A stretch of 25,722 nt of DNA from Patescibacteria group bacterium (GTDB lineage: Bacteria > Patescibacteriota > Microgenomatia > UBA8517), in the NCBI GenBank assembly GCA_025057695.1, contig JANWVB010000006.1, forward strand, positions 1 through 25,722, written 5' to 3'. The notes under the pieces were generated by a model. The model was not told the DNA's origin and did no database searches. It saw only the letters and a list, made by a program, of their open reading frames with translations. Shown here in pieces: positions 1 to 6,876 of the stretch (position 1 is the first letter of the stretch; each line of letters opens with the position of its first letter). A program made the translations under genes and the position numbers.

Positions 1-411
1 TTCTTGAGCCTCGCGATCTTGATCGCGAAGCTTTAGTGCTTTTTTCTTCTCAAACTTTTTCTTACCCTTTGCCAGAGCAATTTGAAGTTTGATCAGATGC
101 CCCTTATTATATACTTTTGTTGGTATTAATGCTAGATGTTGAGTTGTTGTTTTGGTATGCAAAGAAAAAATTTGGGATTTGTGCAGTAAAAGTTTTCTAG
201 ATCTTGTTGATATGTAATTTATCGCATTTGTAATTGGAATGCTCGCGTTTATAAGATAAGCTTCTCCCTTGATTATTTTGACATAGGAATTGCTCAGATC
301 TATTCTGCCATTTCTTACAGCTTGAGCTTCAGATCCGGACAGAACAATTCCTGCCTCTATGCGTTCTTTAAGGAAAAAATTCAATGCCGCTTTTTTATTT
401 ATTATTTCCAT
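1..411 (-). CDS. smpB: SsrA-binding protein SmpB (3' end outside window)
   Basis: SmpB binds tmRNA and carries it to stalled ribosomes for trans-translation. Translating the minus strand from the ATG at 409-411 gives 137 residues with no stop before the window edge. The start NKKAALNFFLKERIEAGIVL followed by SGSEAQAVRNGRIDLSNSYV matches the conserved N-terminal beta-barrel of SmpB (family form: NRKA...EAGIVLxGTEVKSLR...SYV). Later come a basic YNKGHLIKLQIALAKGKKKF stretch and a charged tail (KKKALKLRDQDREA) typical of the RNA-binding C-terminus. The usual length is about 150-160 residues, so only the tail is missing. It is divergent from comF with 26 bp between the starts, and a TACAAT -10 box lies 10 nt upstream of its ATG with no Shine-Dalgarno sequence. 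The tmRNA gene is not in the window. Confidence 0.95.
   Translation of the reverse strand, partial: MEIINKKAALNFFLKERIEAGIVLSGSEAQAVRNGRIDLSNSYVKIIKGEAYLINASIPITNAINYISTRSRKLLLHKSQIFSLHTKTTTQHLALIPTKVYNKGHLIKLQIALAKGKKKFEKKKALKLRDQDREAQE
11..28. repeat. 18-nt perfect palindrome inside smpB
   Basis: TCGCGATC, two bases, then GATCGCGA: 8-bp perfect inverted arms inside the basic C-terminal coding part of smpB. The codons read LRDQDREA, so coding constraint alone could account for it, but the symmetry is striking in an AT-rich genome. No function is assigned. Confidence 0.5.
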
Positions 412-421
412 ATTAAGTTGT

Positions 422-431
422 ATTGTACACT
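422..431. promoter_or_regulatory. Overlapping divergent -10 boxes of smpB and comF
   Basis: The 26-bp gap between the two start codons holds two -10 hexamers that overlap by 2 bp. TACAAT lies on the minus strand (427 down to 422) for smpB, and TACACT lies on the plus strand (426-431) for comF. Counting about 7 nt from each -10 box puts the comF transcript start on its ATG (438) and the smpB start about 4 nt before its ATG (411), so both mRNAs would be leaderless or nearly so. No clear -35 box is visible on either side. The promoter call is inferred from box match and position. Confidence 0.5.
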
Positions 432-437
432 TTAGAA

Positions 438-1109
438 ATGAATATAATTGACTTTCTTTTTCCGAAAAGATGTTTTGGTTGTGACGCTTTAGGGAATTAT
501 TTTTGTAAAATCTGCGCGCAAAGTTTACTTGTTCAAAAACAAATATGTATTGAATGTTTTAAACCTTCGGTTGATGGCAAAACGCATTTTAAATGTCAAA
601 AAAAATTTTCTTTGGATGGGTTTACGAGCGCTTATGTTTACGAAGGCGCTATAAAGAAAGCCTTAATTTCTTTGAAATATAAATTTGCTTATGATATTGC
701 TTTTGAACTTGCAAAAATGGTTGCAATTCGTTTGCTTGAGATATCATTTTTGTTTCCAGATAACTCTTTAATTGTTCCCGTTCCTCTTTACAAAAAACGC
801 GAGAATTGGAGAGGATTTAATCAAAGCGAGATTTTAGCCAAAGAACTAGCAAAGTTAATTAAATATGAACACAAAATTGGTTTGATAGTAAAAATAAAAG
901 ATCACAGGGCACAGGTACGGCTTAGTCGTACTGAAAGGTTAAAAAACACAAAAAACATTTATAAAGTTTTAGATCAAAAGGGAATTTATGAAAGGAACAT
1001 AATTTTAATCGATGATGTTGTTACAACAGGAGCTACACTAAGGGAAATTGGTAAAGTTCTTAAGATGAATGGAGCAAAATCAGTTTGGGGAGTTGCGATC
1101 GCGCATTAA
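438..1109 (+). CDS. comF: ComF/ComFC-family phosphoribosyltransferase-like protein
   Basis: ComF proteins are cytoplasmic and support competence-type DNA uptake, with a role in handling incoming single strands together with ComFA and DprA in Firmicutes. The 223-residue product opens MNIIDFLFPKRCFGC, the usual ComFC start. Zinc-binding cysteine pairs are C12/C15, C23/C26 and C37/C40, plus C53. The C-terminal PRTase fold carries the PRPP-loop motif IILIDDVVTTGATL at about residues 188-201 and RGFNQSEILAK near 125. I chose ATG 438 over an in-frame TTG at 423 because the protein start matches the family and a -10 box sits exactly upstream. Its end is convergent with guaC, with 3 bp between the stop codons. 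CPR cells often encode competence machinery, so DNA uptake is a reasonable role. Confidence 0.88.
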   Translation: MNIIDFLFPKRCFGCDALGNYFCKICAQSLLVQKQICIECFKPSVDGKTHFKCQKKFSLDGFTSAYVYEGAIKKALISLKYKFAYDIAFELAKMVAIRLLEISFLFPDNSLIVPVPLYKKRENWRGFNQSEILAKELAKLIKYEHKIGLIVKIKDHRAQVRLSRTERLKNTKNIYKVLDQKGIYERNIILIDDVVTTGATLREIGKVLKMNGAKSVWGVAIAH

Positions 1110-1112
1110 AAT

Positions 1113-2186
1113 TTACTGATTTTCAATGTCATATTTTTCAAGATATGTGGACAATTGTCGATTAACGCGCACAAAGGTAGCTCTTTTGGAAAACTCTTTT
1201 AGAGATCGCGCTCCTATGTATGTGCCAGTACTTCTTAAAGAACCAAACAGGTCTTGCAGAAAATCATTTATTGAACCTTTGTGAGGAATTAAAGTGTAAC
1301 GACCTTCTGAAGCGCGGTGAGAATCTTTTTTGCCGTAGAATTTTTTTAGCGCGTGGTTTGAAGATGAACCAAAATATTCCTTGTATTTTTTGCCGTCTTT
1401 AATGACTGTTTCTCCGCCGCTTTCTTCAAAACCAGAAAACATTGATCCCATCATGTTAAAATCTGCTCCCGCGCAGAAAGCTTTGGCGACACAGGAGGGA
1501 TACTGTTGCCCACCGTCGGCAATTATTAAACCATAACCTTGCGTGTTTGATATCCCATGAGCCGCGTCAGCGCATTCGATTACCGCGGATAATTGCGGAT
1601 ATCCAACTCCGGTCATTTTCCTTGTGGTACAAGCGGCTCCCGAGCCAATTCCAACTTTTACGATATCCGCACCTGATAAAATTATTTCTTCAGTCATTTC
1701 ATTTGTGACCACGTTTCCAGCAATAATTATATGATCAGGAAATTCGTTGCGTATTCTTATTATGCTTTGGACAAATCTTTCAAGGTATCCATTAGGGACG
1801 TCAACGCAAATAAAACTAAACTTATTCATTAGTTTAGCCTTTTTCATTTTAGCAATTTTTGCAAAGTCTTCATCGCGAATTCCTGTGGTGTAGACAATAT
1901 AATCTGGATTGTCAAATTCTAAAAAGAATTTTTTATATTCCTCAATTTCGTAGTATTTATGAAAAGTTGTAATCATCTTGTGTTCAGACAGAATTTTAGC
2001 CATTTCAAAAGTTCCACATGTTGCCATATTGGCAGTCATTATTGGAATACCTGTCCATGTTTTTTTAGAGTGATAAAATCTGAATGTTCTTTCTAATAAA
2101 ACATCTTTTCGGCTTATTAGCGTGCTTCTTTTGGGGCGGAGCAAAACATCGCAATAATCAAGCTTTACATCGTTGTCAATTCTCAT
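1113..2186 (-). CDS. guaC: GMP reductase
   Basis: GuaC catalyses NADPH-dependent reductive deamination of GMP to IMP and so serves purine salvage and balance. The 357-residue TIM-barrel protein opens MRIDNDVKLDYCDVLLRPKRS and has PIMTANMATCGTFEMA near 48-63. The catalytic loop GSGAACTTRKMTGVGYPQ places the active-site cysteine at 186, the same number as in E. coli GuaC. IIADGGQQYPSC and FNMMGSMFSGFEESGGE form the phosphate-binding region. There is no CBS domain and the flap differs from IMP dehydrogenase, so GuaC is preferred over GuaB. It is divergent from the TraB-like gene (173-bp gap) and convergent with comF. A TATAGT -10 lies 9 nt before the ATG, so the leader would be about 3 nt. Confidence 0.93.
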   Translation of the reverse strand: MRIDNDVKLDYCDVLLRPKRSTLISRKDVLLERTFRFYHSKKTWTGIPIMTANMATCGTFEMAKILSEHKMITTFHKYYEIEEYKKFFLEFDNPDYIVYTTGIRDEDFAKIAKMKKAKLMNKFSFICVDVPNGYLERFVQSIIRIRNEFPDHIIIAGNVVTNEMTEEIILSGADIVKVGIGSGAACTTRKMTGVGYPQLSAVIECADAAHGISNTQGYGLIIADGGQQYPSCVAKAFCAGADFNMMGSMFSGFEESGGETVIKDGKKYKEYFGSSSNHALKKFYGKKDSHRASEGRYTLIPHKGSINDFLQDLFGSLRSTGTYIGARSLKEFSKRATFVRVNRQLSTYLEKYDIENQ

Positions 2187-2195
2187 TGCAGGGAG

Positions 2196-2201
2196 ACTAT
2201 A
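2196..2201 (-). promoter_or_regulatory. guaC -10 box (near-leaderless)
   Basis: TATAGT on the minus strand, separated from the guaC ATG by 9 nt (CTCCCTGCA), which predicts a leader of about 3 nt. There is no Shine-Dalgarno sequence. The -35 region is only weakly matched. Confidence 0.45.
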
Positions 2202-2239
2202 ACATTAATAAAAGTAAAAATAAAGTTGATAGCTGGTAA

Positions 2240-2252
2240 ACTTGTAACAAGT
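2240..2252. repeat. 13-nt palindrome between guaC and the TraB-like gene
   Basis: ACTTGT, A, ACAAGT: a perfect dyad with 6-bp arms about 40 bp upstream of the guaC -10 box in the divergent intergenic region. The size suits an operator for a dimeric regulator, but only one copy is seen and no regulator is identified. Confidence 0.35.
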
Positions 2253-2359
2253 AAAATAAAACTTTAGCAATAATTTTGTTTTGGTTGGTTTTGTGTTTAA
2301 TAAATATAAGAAAGATTGTTTTTTGAATTTTACGGCTTGTTGACGCAAAATAAAATCAT

Positions 2360-3238
2360 ATGGATCAAGTGGAAATACCAGAAGTTTTTGAATCTACTGA
2401 TAGGAAAAGCAGGATAGAAGAATTGACATTGCCAAATGGTTGCAATGTGGTTATTTCAGGTGTTAGGCATACGACATCTTTGCATGAAATAGATGACGCG
2501 TTGGTAGCACTAAGGCGGTTCGTAGAGCAAAAAGGAAAGGAAAATTTAGTGTTTTTGGGTGAAGGTAGCGCTGTGAAAGCGGGCATGGCAAAAGATTCTG
2601 TAGAGATGGCTATATTGGGTGGTGATCAACAGGCGCTTGCTTGTCAAGCAAAAGAATTGGGAGTAAAGGTTATTGATAGTTGGGATATGAGCTTTGAGGA
2701 ACAGTTAGTCTTTGTAAAAAACTCGTTTGGCGCGAAAAACGCCTTCCTTTGGATGCTTTCGCAAGCTTCAATACATCTTTACAATCAAGGAAATCAACCA
2801 AATATTGATAATTTTCTGTCTATGATGGGGCTGTTTGGAATGGATAAGGACAGTATTGTGGAGATACTTAAAGATGAAGATGTAGTTAACGCTTTGAAAA
2901 GCAATCAGGATGGAGACGCTTTTTTAAAAAGTATGATTGGTTTTTCGCTTTCAGATATAAATGAAAACGATAAAGCTCGCAAGGATTTTTTACAAGTGGC
3001 AAATCCGTTAAATACGGATGAAGAGATTAGTAAATTATCTGAAGAGTTGAGGGATGCGGCGCAAGTAGCAAGAGAGCTAAACAAGGAAAGAGATCGAAGG
3101 TTTAAGGAAAAAGTAAAACAATATGTAGATAATCCCAAAAGCGCAGTTTTTATATCTTGTGGCAAAAGTCATGTTGATGATTTTCTGGGTATTGTACGTG
3201 AACTGCAAGGTTTACAAGGATCAGACGAGGAAATATAA
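2360..3238 (+). CDS. TraB/TIKI-like (GumN/ChaN-type) putative hydrolase
   Basis: The product has 292 residues with no signal peptide or membrane segment visible. Features resemble the TraB/PrgY/TIKI superfamily. There is an N-terminal G-x-x-H (GVRH, residues 34-37), then a strand ending in glutamate (LVFLGEGS, E68), then GGDQQALACQAKELGVKVIDSWD, which resembles the GDExAAxxAxELGI segment of that family (about 88-110). A C-terminal G-x-x-H lies in ISCGKSHVDDF (268-271). The stretch at about 185-255 is charged and helical. Members include metal-dependent proteases (TIKI) and pheromone-shutdown proteins (TraB/PrgY), but bacterial cytoplasmic members lack a settled function. The ATG at 2360 is the only sensible start, and a SD is absent. 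The degraded methyltransferase begins 6 bp downstream. The family call is by motif pattern only. Confidence 0.5.
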   Translation: MDQVEIPEVFESTDRKSRIEELTLPNGCNVVISGVRHTTSLHEIDDALVALRRFVEQKGKENLVFLGEGSAVKAGMAKDSVEMAILGGDQQALACQAKELGVKVIDSWDMSFEEQLVFVKNSFGAKNAFLWMLSQASIHLYNQGNQPNIDNFLSMMGLFGMDKDSIVEILKDEDVVNALKSNQDGDAFLKSMIGFSLSDINENDKARKDFLQVANPLNTDEEISKLSEELRDAAQVARELNKERDRRFKEKVKQYVDNPKSAVFISCGKSHVDDFLGIVRELQGLQGSDEEI

Positions 3239-3244
3239 ATTTTG

Positions 3245-4009
3245 ATGTTATTGTGCAAAGACAATCTAATGCTTTTGGATAAATTAATGTCCTATTAGAG
3301 GATTTTATAGATTTGACTTTTATGAAGGATTAAGAGAAAACACAATCAATTTTTTAAAAAAGAATATGATGAAAATCTGTCTCTTGATGAATACAGAGAA
3401 CTATTAAAACGGGTTTTTAAAGAAACATATAGGGTTTTAGTCCCCGGTGGCAGAGCTTGCATAAATATCGCCAATCTTGGCAGGAAGCCTTACTTGCCAC
3501 TGCATAGCTACATAATTGAAGATATGCACAAAATTGGTTTTTTAATGAGGGGAGAAATTATTTGGAACAAAGGCAATAGCGCCATTTCTTCAACAGCTTG
3601 GGGGACATACTTAAAAGCTAGCAATCCAGTTTTACGCGATGTTCATGAATACATTCTTGTGTTTTGTAAAGGCACATTTACCAGATTAAATCCTTATAAG
3701 AAAAAAAGCACTATCTCAAAAGAAGAATTTTTGGAATTTACAAAAAGTGTATGGAGTTTTTCGGCAGAGAAAGCTTCAAAAGTAGGTCATCCAGCACCGT
3801 TTCCGGTTGAATTACCTTATCGTCTGATACAGCTTTATACTTTTGAAAATGAAATTGTTTTAGATCCATTTGCTGGCAGTGGGACTACTTGCATAGCGGC
3901 TATAAAAACGAGCAGAAAATATGTTGCCTATGATGTTGATAAAAGGTACTGTGAAATTGCAGAAAAACGAATTAAGGATTTTTTTTGTAAGCAAACATCG
4001 TTTTTGTAA
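3245..4009 (+). pseudogene. Decayed beta-class DNA methyltransferase (N4-C/N6-A type)
   Basis: The intact C-terminal part (from about 3359) reads KEYDENLSLDEYRELLKRVF, RVLVPGGRACINIANLGRKP, FLMRGEIIWNKGNSAISSTA, SNPVLRDVHEYILVF, HPAPFPVELPYRLIQLY and VLDPFAGSGTTCIAA (SAM-binding motif I), all hallmarks of site-specific DNA methyltransferases of the D12/N4-N6 group. The expected N-terminus also survives: MLLCKDNLMLLDKLMS from ATG 3245, in the same frame. Between them four in-frame stops occur (3296, 3308, 3314, 3323). A family-like IDLTF (3307-3321) lies in another frame, and the catalytic S/D-P-P-Y motif IV expected just before KEYDEN is absent. The open part alone could start at TTG 3494 (171 residues) but would lack motif IV and be inactive. 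No restriction enzyme gene is adjacent. This is probably an orphan or lost R-M methylase. Confidence 0.75.
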
Positions 4010-4089
4010 AATAAAAGCAGATTTAAATAAATATTTTTTGAAGACTTTTATCTAGAGCTTACTAGTTTATTTAGTTTCAATTTTTAATT

Positions 4090-4719
4090 TTAGTATCCCA
4101 CTGAAACAACATTTCCACACCAAGATTCTCCATTTTTCTCAAGAGAACATATTCTGTAATAGTAAGTTTTGCCAGCTTCGACATTTTTGTCAATATAACT
4201 AAGTGTGTCCTGATTGGCAATAGAAGCAATTGCTCCATCTCGCGGATAAAAAACGTCAGTTGCCGAATTTGAGCGAGCCACTTTGTAAGAAACAAATTGA
4301 TCGCTGTTGCAACGAGACCAATTAAGTCTAATTCCACCTTCGATTTTGGAAGCCGTGACCTGAAGTTCATTATCTATATATATGAAAGATCCTGTTTTAG
4401 GAGTGTCAGAATAAACGATGTTTTTGGGTTCTTGTTTTTGTTGAGTTATGTTTTCATTTTTTGTGGGCTTTTTTTGGGGCGCCTCTTGAGGTTTTTCTTC
4501 TTTTTTAGCATTTGTTTCCAGATTTTGGCTTGTTGTTTCAAGATTTGTTGTTGCGGGCGGTTTGGTATTTTCTGATGTTTGAGATGTCTCGTTTGTAACG
4601 ATTGCTTGTTGGTTGTCCGCGCTCTTGTTTTGGTTTAGTAAAAATATGGATCCGGCTGTGGCACCAATGAGCATAACAACAAAAACCACTGGCAAAGCAA
4701 AACCTTTTGATTTTTCCAT
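4090..4719 (-). CDS. Membrane-anchored protein with fibronectin type III-like domain
   Basis: The product has 209 residues. The N-terminus MEKSKGFALPVVFVVMLIGA is a short basic head followed by a single hydrophobic helix (about 8-29). The K-G-F-A-L sequence looks like a class III (prepilin-type) leader, but the usual glutamate five residues after the cleavage site is missing. Residues 31-108 form a low-complexity linker rich in Thr, Asn, Gln, Lys, Glu and Pro. Residues 118-208 look like a fibronectin-III fold: LQVTASKIEGGIRLNWSRC, YKVARS, then TYYYRICSLEKNGESWCGN, with W134 and cysteines 137, 191 and 201 that could form a disulfide outside the cell. The likely role is a surface or pilus-associated module; this is inference. 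It converges with the methyltransferase remnant. Confidence 0.65.
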   Translation of the reverse strand: MEKSKGFALPVVFVVMLIGATAGSIFLLNQNKSADNQQAIVTNETSQTSENTKPPATTNLETTSQNLETNAKKEEKPQEAPQKKPTKNENITQQKQEPKNIVYSDTPKTGSFIYIDNELQVTASKIEGGIRLNWSRCNSDQFVSYKVARSNSATDVFYPRDGAIASIANQDTLSYIDKNVEAGKTYYYRICSLEKNGESWCGNVVSVGY

Positions 4720-4795
4720 AATCGATAATGCTTAAATTATTATTACAGTTTAATTAATCACTAGATTAAACTATTTCTTAGAATTTGTAAACTGT

Positions 4796-6769
4796 TTATG
4801 TTTCTTTTTTGTTTGTTATTAATGCGTAGGCGACTTTTTTTTGATAACTAGAATAAACTTTTGGATTTTCTCTAATGATTTCCTCCAGATAATTTTCATT
4901 TTTTAGTATGAGTTTTGATTGAGTGGATATTATTTTTCTGATTTCTTTTTTGACAATATTGTTGTCTTTAAGCAAATCTAGAAGTTTTTTGAAATAATTA
5001 ATCACCTCCTTGCTGGTTATTATTCTTGCTTTAAGAAGCGATATGCGTTCTTTTATGATTTCTTCTTCAGATCTTTTAAACACATTTTTGGCAAATGGCA
5101 GTTTCGACATCAAAGTCTTTAATTTTTCAATTTGGTTTTTAAATGATGTGGCTGATGGTATTAATCCGCCCATTTGATAAGCTCTTCCTTGTGACACTTC
5201 GGGATATTCCAATGCGTCTTCTTGCATGTCAAGTTCGACATCAAAATCGTAGTAAACATTTTCGCTTATGTAACCTTCCTCAAACAATTTATCAAGACAG
5301 TTTCTTTCTATTTCTAGAGATTGTATTTGCAAGCATCTTGCAATTGTTTTGCCTTTTGATAATTTGAACAAATGTTTTTTGTGCTCTTTTTGTTCATCAG
5401 ATAGCTTGCATTCTATCTCGTCCAGGATAGATTTCTCAACCTCGTCTTTATAAATGTTTCTAATAACTGATTTTGCTTCTTCTAGATCATAAATCCTTTT
5501 TTCCTCAAGCAATATTTCTTCTTCTTTTTTAGGTAAATGCAACCCTAAACTTAGAAGAAGCGATCTTATTGTTAATCCATTGACGAATAAAGTGAATAGA
5601 AAAACACCCAGAGTAAAAGTAAGCATTGTATCGTACATTGGGTAGTTTTTTGGCAGTGAGTATACAAGGACAAGAGGTATTACTCCGCGAAGTCCGCCCC
5701 AATTCAGAATATGTTGCCACGATATTGGTATATTAGGTTCGTCAGAAAAAAACTTGAAACGGTTTGTGATAAAACAACTAATATAAACAGACACCGCGCG
5801 AGCAAAAAGTGTTGCTATGATTGCAATGAAAATACCGTAAGCATTGCCTGCAAAAATGGAAAGATCTATAGTGAAAGTTGCAAAGAAGAAAACTATAGAT
5901 ACGGCAACAAAGGCAAAAAATTCCCAGAGTTCTTCTTCAAATTTTTTGACATTCGCTGAGATTTTGGTTTTGCCAAAGTTGCCAAGAATAATTGCAAAAA
6001 TAACCAGAGAAATAACCCCTGAAAGCTTGAAGAAAAATTCTGCTATGACAAAAGAACCTAAAGCTGAAGCGACAGTGATGGATGTTACAAGCACGCGTTC
6101 GTTTTTTAGGTATTGCATTATTTTTGTAAAAATGTATCCCAGCGCCACTCCAAATATTATGCTTCCAAAAAACACATATAAAAATGTTCCGATGCTAATA
6201 AGTGTTTGATTGGTTGTCAAAGATGTATTTTCTGAGATTACAAGTGCGGAAATTAATCTAAATGCAATTACTGCAGTGGCATCATTTAGCATGCTTTCGC
6301 CATCTGCAATCAAAGCAAGTCTTCGAGGTGCTCCAAGTGATTTAAACATTGAAATCACCGCGATCGGATCTGTTGCTGAAATTATTGCTCCGAAAAGAAG
6401 AGCGTCTTCCCATTTTAATCCAAGGAAAGTTGCTAAAATTACGCTTACTATAAATATCGAAACACTTAAACCGAATGTTGCCAAGAAAGAGATAGTTTTA
6501 AACTGTAATTTGAATTGGTGTAGATTAATATGAAATGCTGATTCAAACAGTAGAAGTGGCAAGAGGAAGTAGTAAATAAATTCGTGAGATACGTTTAAAT
6601 GTATGTCAAAACCAAATGTTTTGGATATGTATTGAGCAATAAGTCCAATGACAAGAAGCAAAACTGTATAGGGCATAAATGAAAGCCTGCTTGTTAGTTG
6701 ATAAGAGAAAGAAATGACAAGAAGAAAAAAGGCGATAAATAAGCTGGTAATTGTAATTGTGTGTTCCAT
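4796..6769 (-). CDS. Na+/H+ antiporter, CPA1 (NhaP-like) family
   Basis: This integral membrane protein should exchange cytoplasmic Na+ (or K+) for H+ for pH and ion homeostasis. It has 657 residues: about 12 hydrophobic segments over residues 1-410 and a long charged cytoplasmic tail (about 415-657). Family motifs are LLLFESAFHINL (72-83), SATDPIAVISMFKSLG (131-146), DGESMLNDATAVI (156-168; E158, N162 and D163 belong to the ion-binding ND motif) and NWGGLRGVIPLVL in the last third. The helical tail is longer than in minimal NhaP proteins and recalls CPA1 members with regulatory C-termini. It is divergent from dnaG with a 107-bp gap that contains a palindrome. Substrate cation cannot be read from sequence. 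Confidence 0.9.
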   Translation of the reverse strand: MEHTITITSLFIAFFLLVISFSYQLTSRLSFMPYTVLLLVIGLIAQYISKTFGFDIHLNVSHEFIYYFLLPLLLFESAFHINLHQFKLQFKTISFLATFGLSVSIFIVSVILATFLGLKWEDALLFGAIISATDPIAVISMFKSLGAPRRLALIADGESMLNDATAVIAFRLISALVISENTSLTTNQTLISIGTFLYVFFGSIIFGVALGYIFTKIMQYLKNERVLVTSITVASALGSFVIAEFFFKLSGVISLVIFAIILGNFGKTKISANVKKFEEELWEFFAFVAVSIVFFFATFTIDLSIFAGNAYGIFIAIIATLFARAVSVYISCFITNRFKFFSDEPNIPISWQHILNWGGLRGVIPLVLVYSLPKNYPMYDTMLTFTLGVFLFTLFVNGLTIRSLLLSLGLHLPKKEEEILLEEKRIYDLEEAKSVIRNIYKDEVEKSILDEIECKLSDEQKEHKKHLFKLSKGKTIARCLQIQSLEIERNCLDKLFEEGYISENVYYDFDVELDMQEDALEYPEVSQGRAYQMGGLIPSATSFKNQIEKLKTLMSKLPFAKNVFKRSEEEIIKERISLLKARIITSKEVINYFKKLLDLLKDNNIVKKEIRKIISTQSKLILKNENYLEEIIRENPKVYSSYQKKVAYALITNKKET

Positions 6770-6789
6770 GTTTTGCGATTGCAGTTGTC

Positions 6790-6805
6790 GATAATTAGTA
6801 TTATC
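6790..6805. promoter_or_regulatory. Palindrome between nhaP-like gene and dnaG
   Basis: GATAAT, TAGT, ATTATC: a perfect dyad with 6-bp arms in the divergent 107-bp gap. On the minus strand it covers TAATAC-type sequence suitable as a -10 of the antiporter gene, so binding there could control the antiporter. Operator function is inference. Confidence 0.3.
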
Positions 6806-6821
6806 TGAAATTTGTAAAAAT

Positions 6822-6851
6822 CTGACTTGTTTTTATTGAAAAAAGTATAAT
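6822..6851 (+). promoter_or_regulatory. dnaG promoter
   Basis: A perfect -10 TATAAT lies at 6846-6851. A weak -35 (CTGACT, 6822-6827) is 18 bp upstream. The predicted transcript start is near 6858, giving a leader of about 19 nt without a Shine-Dalgarno sequence. Confidence 0.5.
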
Positions 6852-6876
6852 AAAAGTATACCTATTTAAGTTAAAC

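Noticed and set aside
4297..4575. Plus-strand open frame opposite the fibronectin-III-like gene
   Set aside because: It is a Phe-rich antisense image of the Lys/Glu-rich linker, with no independent start signal or homology.
5844..6533. Long plus-strand frames opposite the antiporter gene
   Set aside because: They are antisense shadows of conserved antiporter motifs. The minus frame carries DPIAV, the ND motif and GLRG.
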